Assembly: GCA_036971615.1 (NCBI GenBank) | Contig: JAYKKR010000033.1 | Span: 124,001-188,000 of the forward strand | DNA length: 64,000 bases | Origin: Amyloporia xantha | Taxonomy: Eukaryota; Basidiomycota; Agaricomycetes; Polyporales; Adustoporiaceae | Direction: 5' to 3' | Shown: positions 1-10,204 of the stretch, in pieces | Layout of the letters: the number at the start of each line of letters is the position of its first letter | Numbering within the stretch: the first letter of the stretch is position 1 | Notes under the pieces: generated by a model | What the model saw: the letters and a program-made list of their open reading frames with translations, nothing else | What the model was told of the DNA's origin: nothing | The model's database searches: none | Translations under genes and position numbers: made by a program

Positions 1-30
1 GTCGGTGTACCCTCACCCGCTTCACGAATA

Positions 31-3000
31 ATGTCATGGAGGGCCCGCGTAAGTGACGCAGGATCGGACAGGGGACCAGGACCATCCGAGCCAATAACAC
101 CCAGGCAGAGTGGTCCCGAACGAGTGGTGCACCCTTCGGGTGGACCCACAGAAGCACAGGATTCACCGAATCCGGTGAATCGACTCCCATCGGCCTCACA
201 AGTGGGCGATGGAGACGATGCGCTGTCATACGTAGCGCCCGCCGTAAACGACGAGATAAGGGAGAGTGAGCCACCACCAGGTGATGCTCGCTCATCCCCC
301 CTCTCTCCCATCCCCAGCCCTATGGCTGGAGTGACGTTGGAGAGAGCGAGGGCACCCTCGAGGACATCCGCGCGTAGCGTTCGCAGTGAAACGCTACGCA
401 GTCGGATACAAGAAGCATTTGACCGCAGCCAAAGGGAGCTCGATACCGCGACCCAGCACGCGAATCACGAACTCGTCGTGATGCGCGCCCGGATCGCAGC
501 CATCGAGCACGAAGCCCTCCAGCTATTACTAGATGAGCCAGAGGGAACCCCCTCGAGCACGCGCCAGGGTGACGAATCGTCGTCGGGACCTGGAACAGCG
601 CACGCTGAAGGTGATGGCCCCCCCGATAGGAACGGGGCCATCCCCCAGGCCGACCGCCCAAGGAATGGTGCGAACAGCCTCAACATGGGCTCACCAAGGG
701 ATCCGGCGATCGAGGCGGCGATCGAAGGCATCACGGCTCCCCAGCAATTTAGAGAGTCGGACATATCGTATGAACGAAGAATCGCCGCTCAACGACGAAT
801 CCGTCGCTACGGTGCCACTGCAGAAGCCCGGCTGCGCGAATCGCAGGAGCGATTGCGGTCAGGCCGGTCTCCACCCCCACCAGGGTATCCACCACCGTCG
901 AGCGAGCCAAGTGACGACTCAAGCAACAACGGTAATGGAGGTGGACCACCAATGGGAGGACCACTAGGCGGGGGAGGCCCACCTTTAGGAGGTGGACCCC
1001 CTAGTTCCAACGGCCCATCTATGGGCCCTCCCGGAGGACCACCCGGGGGACCACCAGGAGGTCCCCCCGGCGGTAATCCACCTGGACCACCTTCGTCCTC
1101 TCAGAGCAACGCGTCCTCACGGACGGGCCACCCTCCAATATTACCGTCAAGGGCAACGAGAGGATCATCTAGTGATCCTCGTCGAAGCCACGGAGGATCA
1201 CCCGCTTTGGGTGCTCTCCGTAACGTGTCCTTTGGACATACCCCGGGGCCGGCCAACCTGGGTCCCAGGTTCGGCAGTGTTGCCCCCTCTCAACCGGTCC
1301 GAGCGGGGAGCGCAATGCCCGAGGAGCAAGTTGCGTACGAGGCCGCTATAGAGCGGACTCGTCGAATGATACACGAATCAGTAGCGGAGGAACCAACATC
1401 GGGTCCTCCGGAGTACCTTCGTATGGCAAAACCGCTGTTTCCGTCATCTTATGACGGAACGGACGATCTCGACGCCTTTGAAGTTTGGCTGCAGAAGTTG
1501 CTGGACTATTTCAGCACCCTTCGCATCACCGGCCCAAGCTTGGACCAGGATCGGTTACAGATCCTGGGCCGAGCATTGGACAAAACCGCGGCGTCGTGGT
1601 TTTTCATCAATGTCCAATCCCCCCAACGGGAGATTAGACATTGGACGTTCGAAGAAGCCATTGTGCAGCTTCACCGTCGATTCCTCCATAAAAACGAGGA
1701 GCAAATCGCGTCCGAACGATTCGAACGCGCGACGTATAGCTCGTCTACGGGAGGAGCATCGGATCTCGCCGATCGCCTCAATTCATACGGTAACCGTATG
1801 GTAGAGCGACCGTCGACATACCAATTCCGCAAACGCTTCCTAGATGCATTACCGGACGAAATATACCGTACAGTGATCACTGGGTACCGGCTGTCCGCCG
1901 AGCGCAATACGCTCAACCAGCTGGTAGATGCGGTGCGGGATTGGGAAACTGGCCAGGAAGGCGAAGCCTCCCGGCGGTGCGCCAGGCGCGCCCTGCAGCC
2001 TACGGCTGCCAACTCGAAAAACCCGCCAACTACGATGACGTCGGTGGGAAGGACTACCGCCCCAGGGGGGTGGAGCCATCGCTCGAGGAATCAACCTCGA
2101 GTCGATCGCCCCACGACCCGGGGCGAAACATCCCCGGGTACCGTACCGGCGCGCACACACGAAACTCGTGGCGCACGCGACGCGGTCCCGACGCATGATC
2201 ACGCTAACTTGACATGCTACGGGTGTGGCGAGAAGGGCCACATCTCGACTAACTGCCCACATCCTGCGGGTAAGGCAAAGCCTGCCCCACGGATGTTCGC
2301 GCAACGAGTAGTGGATGACGAGCCAAGTAATGATCAGCCGAGTACGCCTGGCGTACTCGAGACGGTGCAGGAGCACAACGAGGAGGACGCCCAACTGCAT
2401 GCTGAGGACGAGGGGGACGAGGTGTACCCAGTATCCGACTACGGGTACGGGGGCTCCCAGTACTCCTCCCACGGCGAACGAGACCAGTCGTACGACGACG
2501 ACCTCCAGTTCGGAGCCATGCGTTTCGCGGGTATGCGCATCAAGTCCAGCAAGGTGCATACCGCCGACACGGAGGCAGTGGCGCCCCAATGCTATGCAAT
2601 GGGGGTAGCCCCATCAGCTCGTACACTAAAGGAAGCATGGCTGTATGACCCCCGAGTGCGCCGGATTACCGACCCCATGGGTCAGCCGAAGCGCACGCCA
2701 GAACTACAGCACACCCTGTGTGCCGAAGTTGACATCAACGGTGTGAAAGCGTATACGCTATTCGACACGGGATGTACAACGGACTCAATATCGCCTGAAA
2801 TGGCGTATCTGAGTCACGCCGACCGCATCGATCTGCGGGAACAGATGGGGCTGCAATTGGGGACCAAGGGCAGCCGTACACGCATTAATTATGGCGCGCG
2901 CCCGACCCTACGGGTCGGCCCAGTGCACTGCAAACACTACATGGATGTGGTCGATATCGACCGCTACGATGCCATATTGGGCACAGTGTTCTGCAACACC

Positions 3001-3171
3001 TATGGTGTGGTGCTTGACTTCAAACACCACACCATCCATATCAATGGTGTCCGTGTGCCAGCATATACGGCGGTCGAAGAGGCGGCCATATTAGCAGCAC
3101 ACAAGGACGGCAACCCACGCCGGAACCCGCGACTGCATGTAGCAGTCGTCGGATTGGATGCGGGTCTATAG
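31..3171 (+). CDS. gag-pro: Gag-protease polyprotein of retrotransposon I
   Basis: This is a 1046-residue ORF. The first ~430 residues are low-complexity, rich in Pro, Gly and Ser (a poly-GPP stretch at about 295-360). A retrotransposon Gag-like helical domain follows at about 480-640 (FEVWLQKLLDYF to LVDAVRDWE). A CCHC zinc knuckle, CYGCGEKGHISTNC, sits near residue 729 and would bind nucleic acid. An acidic linker leads to a retropepsin-like domain with the active-site triad in YTLFDTGCTTDS near residue 912 and a YDAILG motif about 75 residues later. The product should assemble the particle and cleave the polyprotein. The ORF ends in TAG; the same reading frame then continues directly into reverse transcriptase. 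The first ATG at 31 was taken as the start, but an earlier one outside the window cannot be excluded. Confidence 0.9.
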   Translation: MSWRARVSDAGSDRGPGPSEPITPRQSGPERVVHPSGGPTEAQDSPNPVNRLPSASQVGDGDDALSYVAPAVNDEIRESEPPPGDARSSPLSPIPSPMAGVTLERARAPSRTSARSVRSETLRSRIQEAFDRSQRELDTATQHANHELVVMRARIAAIEHEALQLLLDEPEGTPSSTRQGDESSSGPGTAHAEGDGPPDRNGAIPQADRPRNGANSLNMGSPRDPAIEAAIEGITAPQQFRESDISYERRIAAQRRIRRYGATAEARLRESQERLRSGRSPPPPGYPPPSSEPSDDSSNNGNGGGPPMGGPLGGGGPPLGGGPPSSNGPSMGPPGGPPGGPPGGPPGGNPPGPPSSSQSNASSRTGHPPILPSRATRGSSSDPRRSHGGSPALGALRNVSFGHTPGPANLGPRFGSVAPSQPVRAGSAMPEEQVAYEAAIERTRRMIHESVAEEPTSGPPEYLRMAKPLFPSSYDGTDDLDAFEVWLQKLLDYFSTLRITGPSLDQDRLQILGRALDKTAASWFFINVQSPQREIRHWTFEEAIVQLHRRFLHKNEEQIASERFERATYSSSTGGASDLADRLNSYGNRMVERPSTYQFRKRFLDALPDEIYRTVITGYRLSAERNTLNQLVDAVRDWETGQEGEASRRCARRALQPTAANSKNPPTTMTSVGRTTAPGGWSHRSRNQPRVDRPTTRGETSPGTVPARTHETRGARDAVPTHDHANLTCYGCGEKGHISTNCPHPAGKAKPAPRMFAQRVVDDEPSNDQPSTPGVLETVQEHNEEDAQLHAEDEGDEVYPVSDYGYGGSQYSSHGERDQSYDDDLQFGAMRFAGMRIKSSKVHTADTEAVAPQCYAMGVAPSARTLKEAWLYDPRVRRITDPMGQPKRTPELQHTLCAEVDINGVKAYTLFDTGCTTDSISPEMAYLSHADRIDLREQMGLQLGTKGSRTRINYGARPTLRVGPVHCKHYMDVVDIDRYDAILGTVFCNTYGVVLDFKHHTIHINGVRVPAYTAVEEAAILAAHKDGNPRRNPRLHVAVVGLDAGL

Positions 3172-6100
3172 GAACCCGCGGCGAGTTCTACTACGGCAGA
3201 ACCCCCTCGTTCTCGCTACGCGGGCGATTCTGCGGTGTTTCCGAGGGGGGAGGGGGACGGCATTTCCGTCATTCCTCCCAGAAGTGGGAAACACCCAGTA
3301 AGAGCTATTCCGCCCCGGAAGGGACGGAATCACCGGGAACAAGCACCTGTACTCGCGGAGCGATCGGTGCCGAGCCTGCACTCTTCCAACGAGAAGCGGG
3401 ACAAGTTCAGTCGATCAGACCCATGGGGTCTGAACGAAGTCATGGACCAGGCTGCCAACAATCTCATCATTGATGAAGAGATCCGGGCGACCTTACGTCC
3501 CGACTACACATCATTGCAAGATAAGTGGAATAAGGAATTTGAGGACATAATGTGCCCTCCTCCGCCAGGCCTACCCCCCCTACGGGAGGTAAACCATCGG
3601 ATCCCACTTATCGACCAGGATAAACGATACAAGTATCATTTACCCCGATGTCCCGACGCCATGAAGCCGCAACTGCTCGAAAAGATCGAGCGGTATACGG
3701 CGAATGGCTGGTGGGAATCCAAAATGGCTACACAAGCGGCCCCACTTCTTTGCATAGTAAAGAAGTCGGGCAAACTTCGCAGTGTCGTCGATGCACGACA
3801 GCGCAACGACAACACCATAAAAGATGTGACGCCATTTCCCGATCAAGACCAAATCCGAATGGATGTGGCCCAGGCAAAGTTTTGCTCGAAGATCGACCTG
3901 TCCGACGCCTACGAGCAGATACGAATAGCTGCCGACGACGTCTGGAAGACGGCGTTTTCAACGCCGTACGGCACGTTCGTGAGCCATGTCATGCAAGAAG
4001 GAGACTGCAACGCCCCAGCGACGTTCCAGTCCCTCATGACAGCAATCTTTCGAGATTGCATAGGCCGATTCATCCATGTTTACCTCGACGATATCTTCGT
4101 GTTCTCCAACTCGGTCGAAGACCACGAGGAACATCTCGCGGTAGTACTTAAGAAGCTTCGCCAGGCGAAGCTATACTTGAGTCAAACTAAATGCGACTTC
4201 TTTTTGCAACGCATGGATTGCCTGGGTCATCTTATAGATGACCGAGGATTACATGCCGACTCAGATAAGATGGCGAGGATTCGCGAATGGCGAATCCCGC
4301 GATCCTATCACGAGGTACAGCGATTCTTGGGACTAGTCAATTATCTGGCACATTTCATGCCAGATGTATCGGCCTACACGTCGCCTCTAGCGGACATGGC
4401 ACACAACGGCAGACCGTTCGTGTGGCGCCCGCTGCACTCCAAGTGCCTTGAATCCATCAAGGCATTGGCTTGCAAGGCCCCGATATTGAAACCAATTGAC
4501 CCATCCAATCCTGAACCCATATGGGTCATCAGCGACGCATCCATACATGGAGTCGGCACTGTCTACGGACAAGGGCCAGATTGGCGTACTTGCTGACCGG
4601 CGGGATTCATGTCAAAAAAATTCACTAGTGCCCAGCGAGCGTACAAAACGTACGAACACGAGGCACTAGGAATCCTAGAAGCTCTCCTCAAATGGGAGGA
4701 CAAGCTATTGGGCCGCCGGATCCGCATTATTACGGATCATAAGGCATTGACATTCTTTGAGGGCGTCTCGAACCCAACGAACCAACAGGTTTGCTGGTAC
4801 GAATACCTCTCACGATTCCAGTACGAAATTTCGTACGTGGAAGGACGTGAGAATAAGGTCGCCGATTGCCTGTCTCGTTATTACGAGAACGACAATTCCG
4901 ACGATTTTACACCCCCACAGGACTATGCCAATGCGGATGTACACCTGGACCCGGAACACGATGACCTACCGGTCAATCGCGTCCTGGAACTCAGGGCAGG
5001 ACGTCTGACGTCCCCTACACCTGCGTTAGCAGAAGTCCGTGAAGCACGGGACGTGGAGGCGGCTGAGTTGGCCACAGCCAAACAAACCAGCCCCCAACCA
5101 CCCGTCCCGGACGACTCAAGCGACCCCACGGTCGCTGAAGCCCTCCAGTCAGGACCGCCCCTAAGGGAGTGCGTCGAACGGGAGATAGACTTTACCCGCA
5201 CGGTACGAGGGGGATACGCCCATGACCCACTGTTCAGTAAGGTCAAGGACGCCCCGAGCGAGTACCCAGCCTTCGTAATACGCGAAGGACTGATTTACTC
5301 AAAAAATCACCAAGGCGATGAAGTACTTTGCATCCCTAGGGTGCCGCTCAAAAGGCAACTACTGCCCGAGGTCGTTATCGACCACAGGCACACGACTATC
5401 GGGCACTTCGGGCCACAGAAGACGTCTGAGTACATCAGACGCTCCTTCTGGTGGCCGAAGATTGGCCGGGACATTGACAAGTTCTGCATTACTTGCGGAA
5501 CTTGTCAAACAGCAAAGCCGCGCAACCAGTTGCAAGCAGGCCTATTGCATTCATTACCGATTCCACGGTACCCGTGGAATTCGATAGCGATGGACTTTGT
5601 AGGTCCATTCCCCGGTTCCAACGGGTACGACTACCTGTGGGTGGTAGTATGCCGGTTGACGAATATGGTACACCTGGTGCCCATAACTACCACCAGTACT
5701 GCCTCGCAATTGGCGATGCAGTACCTGAGGGAGATAGTCCGCCTTCACGGGCTACCCGAATCAATCGTTTTGGACCGAGACTCGAAGTTCACGTCGAAGT
5801 TTTGGCGTGAACTCCATCGTCTCCTAGGGGCGAAACTACTGATGTCGACATCCTTTCACCCCCAGACGGACGGATTGTCTGAACGGACAATCTGCTCGAT
5901 TTCACAGATACTGCGATCGGTGGTATCTCCGGACCAGCTCGACTGGTACGAGAAGATCCCCATGGTGGAATTCGCCTTGAATTCCGCCACGAGCAGCACA
6001 ACAGGATTCGCACCCTTCGAGTTGAACTACGGGTATCTGCCTCGCACGCTGAATGGGATCAGCACGGAATCCTCGTACGCAGGAGTACGCGAGTTCGCCG

Positions 6101-6678
6101 AGCGAGCTCGCAGTAATCTCGAGATGGCGCATGACGCCATAATCGAGAGCAGAGTACAGCAGGCCCACCAAGCGAACAAACATCGCCAGCAGGAACCCGC
6201 CTTTACGGTCGGGTCCCTGGTGTACCTGTCCACTCAGAACCTCGCGCTTCCGAAGGGACGCGCGAGGAAACTGATGCCGAAATATATCGGCCCCTACAAG
6301 GTGATGCATGCCCATCCGGAATCGTCCAACTATACGTTGGAACTACCGGAAGCACTGAAGGAACGCAGGATTCACCCCACGTTCCACGCATCCCTACTAC
6401 GGAAGCACGAGCCCAACGACGACACGATGTTTCCGCATCGTGAAGCGCAGTCGTACTACTACGACTTTGGGCAGAACGAAGACCAGGAATGGCTGGTCGA
6501 CGAGATCATCGGTCACCGCTGGGACGGCAACCGAGTGGAATTCCATGTACGGTGGACCCTAGGGGACCACACATGGGAACCATACTCGCATTGCAAGGAG
6601 TTGGCCGCCTTGGAGGACTACCTAACACTCCACGGAGTGAAAGGCTATCGTTCACTTCCGCGCAAGGCGCGGAAGTGA
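3172..6678 (+). pseudogene. pol: Pol of retrotransposon I: RT, RNase H, integrase, chromodomain, one internal TGA
   Basis: The frame is open from the TAG at 3169-3171 and stays in phase with gag. RT motifs include KIDLSDAYEQIRI and the catalytic VYLDDI (about 4080). RNase H spans about 4520-4870 (VISDASIHGVG, ITDHKALTF). An in-frame TGA at 4594-4596 cuts RNase H in two; a single C to T change in an Arg codon CGA would explain it. Integrase follows with an HHCC zinc domain (HTTIGH to CGTCQTAK, about 5390-5515) and catalytic D-D-E residues in AMDFVGPF, LDRDSKF and TDGLSERTI. A GPY/F-type segment (KYIGPYKV) comes next, and then a C-terminal chromodomain (EWLVDEIIGHRWDG to HTWEPYSHC). Chromodomains of this class steer integration to marked chromatin. 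The copy is unlikely to make full-length Pol unless the stop is read through. Confidence 0.92.
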
Positions 6679-7223
6679 GAGTACAACCCTAAGGGTCGTA
6701 CACTGGCAGGACGGACAATGGGACTTAGCGTCGAAATCCCTCAACGCGACCACATGATGCGCACGTGAGGGGTGGCGCGCCGGCGAACTCCGGCGGCGAT
6801 TCAACCTTGTTGAGCATACTCTACGAGCGCGTGGGGCACCTACCTGCTCTTCATCCCGCCCCAGTTGGCGTCAAACAACTGAGAAAAAAAATGGACGCGA
6901 ACAAGGGCGGCCCACCAGCTGGTGGCCCGACCTTGGACGAAGACGAGCTCATGGCTCCCTTCTCCCCGCTGCGATCCTACCCGTCCTCGCCGCAACCCAC
7001 CACCGCCGCCGACCCCACCAACTTATGTATACCTGGTGCACCAACTGACGGATGGGCCTACGAACGCTTATGCACCAGGCAGCGTTTCTCCCTGGCTGCT
7101 GGTGCATCAGCTCCTGGGGTATCGAGCCCATTCAGTCATTATAGCCTAATGACTAGGGAGAGATATGGGTGATATTTTCCCTACAGTGTAAGGAGAGCGG
7201 ACGTCGGCCGACGCCATAATATT

Positions 7224-7455
7224 GCCTGCGCTGTAGCCTCGGCCAATGGTATAATATACTCTGGTGCGATGTGTCGGCCCACCGCGCCCTATTTTACCGC
7301 TATATTTTTGCCTGCGCTGTAGCTTTGGCCAATGCTATAATATACTCTGGGGCGATGTGTCGGCCCACCGCGCCCTATTTTACCGCTATATTTTTGCCTG
7401 CTCTGTAGCTTTGGCCAACGCTATAATGTACCCTGTGGAGATGTGTCGGCCTACC
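7224..7455 (+). repeat. Left subterminal 86-bp tandem repeats of the KDZ element
   Basis: About 2.7 copies of an 86-bp unit, starting at 7224, 7310 and 7396, each beginning GCCTGCKCTGTAGC and containing GATGTGTCGGCCYACCG. The same unit occurs in reverse orientation at the right end. Repeated subterminal blocks of this kind usually serve as transposase-binding sites; that role is inferred. Confidence 0.88.
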
Positions 7456-7459
7456 GTGC

Positions 7460-8235
7460 CATAATTTCATGCTTCATTGCACTACATCCTTGCCTTTCCT
7501 ATGCATCATTTATCCTCCATTGCAATCTGCCATCAACTGTGCCATTTGTATGTATTTCAGAGAATATTTTTCTATTTGTCAGGTCATATATTACATTGCG
7601 CTGTTGGCAAATATCGACAAAATGGAATGTACAGATGGCGCGCTTGCCATCAGCATCGCTATGAGTGGCGCCCTTGTGAAACTCGTATTGGGTCACATAT
7701 TTCATGTACGGAGAGCTAAGGGCATTTGAACTGGATCTACCCGCCTACCAGCATCTAATACATATTCTCGCCCAAGACACGCGCAGAGACTGGGCCATCT
7801 GATATGTGTCCTTCAAAGGATCCAGCTGTCTGGACCCTCTGTGGGACACAGATCCAATGGCCATCTCCAGCGGCAGCATGCGCTATGGAACCATGGCGCC
7901 ACCATGTCCAGACGCACTATGCAACCATGCGCCACGTACCTTGCCTGCCACATTGTGAGGCGTATGGCACGCAGGCGTTATGATGTGCTGGCGCTGTTGG
8001 ACTGGGCCATTTCATCCTTGCTGCCCTGGGTCAGCCAGAGGAATCGAATTGCCGTCCACGTTTTGAGAGTACCCCTGATGCTGATGGACAAATCAGCTGC
8101 ATCCGGAGTACTCATGGCGCTGAGGGCAACTCGATTCCACTGGTGAACGTAGAGAGCAAGGAGTTAATGGGTTTATCCAACAGCGCCTTGCATGAATGAG
8201 TCAGACTACAGACAGGAAGACTTGACTTATGTTCC
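7460..8235. other. KDZ left non-coding region
   Basis: No supported gene. The first part is AT-rich; after about 7740 the sequence becomes rich in ATGGCG/CGCCAT words. A degenerate copy of the GAATCGAATTGCC hairpin motif that is intact further right appears near 8041. Confidence 0.5.
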
Positions 8236-8238
8236 TCC

Positions 8239-8660
8239 GAGCCACATACCTGTGGCTCAGAAGGACATAAGTCAAATGGGCCTTGTCCGGCGGCGACGGG
8301 CGCCATCTGATGGCGAAGTGCATGCGCGCTCATGCTCGCTGTTGGGAGATGGCGCTATGGCTCGCCAGACAGGGCGCCTTCATCTATGGTCTTCAGAGCC
8401 GCATACCTGTGGCTCTGAGGGCCACAGACTGAAGTTGCGCTGTCCGGCGGCGACGGGCGCCATCTGATGGCGCCGTGCATGGCGCGCTCATGCTCACTGT
8501 TGGGAGATGGCGCTATGGCTCGCCAGACAGGGCGCCTTCATCTATGCTCTTCAGAGCCGCTTACCTGTGGCTCCGAAGGTCATAGAAGAAGGGGCCTCGT
8601 TCAGCGGCAATATGCGCCATCCGATGGTGCCGTGCATGGCGCGCGCAGGCGTGGCACATG
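8239..8660. repeat. 158-bp tandem repeats inside the KDZ element
   Basis: A hairpin-like block GAGCCRCATACCTGTGGCTC recurs at 8239, 8397 and (variant) 8555, with CTCATGCTC landmarks at 8329 and 8487; both give a 158-bp period. About 2.7 units are present. The open frames across them are by-products of the repeat. Confidence 0.8.
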
Positions 8661-8730
8661 GTGCGCAGCTGGCATGATGTGCTCGTGTTCTCGACCTGCA
8701 CGATTCTTCAATGCTACCCTGGATCAGCAT

Positions 8731-8778
8731 CTGAATCGAATCGCCATCCAACCGTTGTTGGATGGCCATCCGATTCAG
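8731..8778. repeat. Near-perfect hairpin
   Basis: CTGAATCG...GCCATCCAAC pairs with GTTGGATGGC...CGATTCAG around a 4-nt loop (CGTT). A second copy of the structure lies 247 bp downstream. Confidence 0.75.
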
Positions 8779-8977
8779 CCGCTTGAATACCAAGGACATT
8801 CAAGGATCGGCTGGCGCAAAAGGACGTCATGCCTTCATGCTCTCACTGCGCAGACGCAACGAATACATACACCACCTGGAAACACCCACCTTTGACATGG
8901 CGCGACGTCCAAAGAGCATGATTTGCTGGCGTCCTCGAGCTCGGCCATTCGTCAATGCTACCCGGAAGTTAAGCTGT

Positions 8978-9023
8978 CTGAATCGCATCGCCATCCACAT
9001 GATTGGATGGTAATGTGATTCAG
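8978..9023. repeat. Second hairpin of the same family
   Basis: CTGAATCGCATCGCCATCCA pairs imperfectly with TTGGATGG and TGTGATTCAG. The flanking bases resemble those of the first copy, suggesting a degenerate ~247-bp repeat between the tandem block and the first cargo gene. Confidence 0.65.
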
Positions 9024-9145
9024 CCACTTAAATTCGAGGTCCATTGGACAAATGGGAGATGCTGGGGACGTCATGCACTCGTGCTCATACAGGGAGGGAC
9101 AAGAAATACATACGCAACCAGACGAGACCCACCTGCGAGATGGCG

Positions 9146-9980
9146 CTAGGAGACAGTACCCCACACCTCATCTGGCAAAAGCACCTCCCTGTATCCATCC
9201 AAAATCCTGGAGATCTCGTCTGCATCTTGATGGCGGTTCTCGACAAAGCGTGTGGCGAGCTTCTCGACCTCTTCCAAACGACTGAGGACTGCGCTCATGT
9301 CGCCGCAGTCGATCCGATAGGTGTCTCCGCGACGCTATCCAAATAGTAACACCAGGAATGTGTCAGCATGTCACAAACAACTAGAAGAGCGGGCACTCAC
9401 TCTGTCAACCAGTGGACACTTCCACCACGATGGAAGGTTGCTGGGAGGGACATCAGGCCAAGTCCACCATGCAGGGTCAGTGTCCGTATGGAGTTGCTGA
9501 AGCTGTGGCGATGGCGGCGCAGGAAGCGGTGTGTAAGGCAAGATATTCATGACGTCGATCCTGGAGATGGCGCCGAACGTGGTAGCGTCGACGATCTTCT
9601 GGACCACATCTGGCAGCTCGACGTTGGTGACGCCAACGAGTGCGAGGCGGCCAAGACAGTTGCGGATGGCGTCCTGTTGATGGCGTCCTGTTAGCCGTCA
9701 GTGCAGATGTATTGGTGTGACGATTTCGAAATGGTACCATTTCCATACGAAGCCCGATCTCCCACCTCGCCAACGTGAGGTCGATGGCGACATTGCTGGT
9801 TGGATTGGCGCAAGCGGTCCGCACCGTGGTGATAGCCTGTTCGCAGCGCCAGGAGTAGTACATGACAAGACGGCGATTGATAGCGATGAGGTTGGCGACG
9901 GATTCGGCGCGATTAGCAAAGCGGGAGCCATTGTGATGTGGGTCGTGAATGGGTAAAAAAGCGTGATCTGCGGGCTGCAT
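9146..9980 (-). CDS. Small KDZ cargo gene of unknown function (3 exons)
   Basis: A minus-strand gene model supported by splice signals. An intron at 9335-9400 (GTGAGT...TAG on the minus strand, 66 nt) joins a Pro/Trp-rich exon ending PLVDR in phase to a final exon of about 62 codons (RIDCGDMSAVLSRLEEV to VWGTVS). The stop is TAG at 9148-9146. An upstream intron (GTGGGAGATC...CTAACAG) joins the first exon, starting at ATG 9980. No known domain is recognised; the C-terminus is helical and acidic. It lies divergently, about 225 bp from the KDZ transposase start. The start codon is the least certain part. Confidence 0.5.
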
Positions 9981-10204
9981 TTGAGCAGTGGATGGGGGAT
10001 CGGGTGATCGCCTTGAGGGAAGGTCATGGCGAAGATCCGTTGCAGATAAGCATCGGCAAATTACCTGCAGATGATCGCGTGTATAAGATCCGTTATTGAT
10101 AAGACATCATGAGGAAGGGGCGTGAGAGTTTCTCATTCAGTATGAAAAGGAAGCTGTCATGGATCACAATAAGGCAATTGTCATCTGTCCGCGGTGATTC
10201 GGTC

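Noticed and set aside
7224..7455. Tandem 86-bp repeats as a CRISPR-like array
   Set aside because: No unique spacers between units, inverted counterpart at the other transposon end, eukaryotic context.
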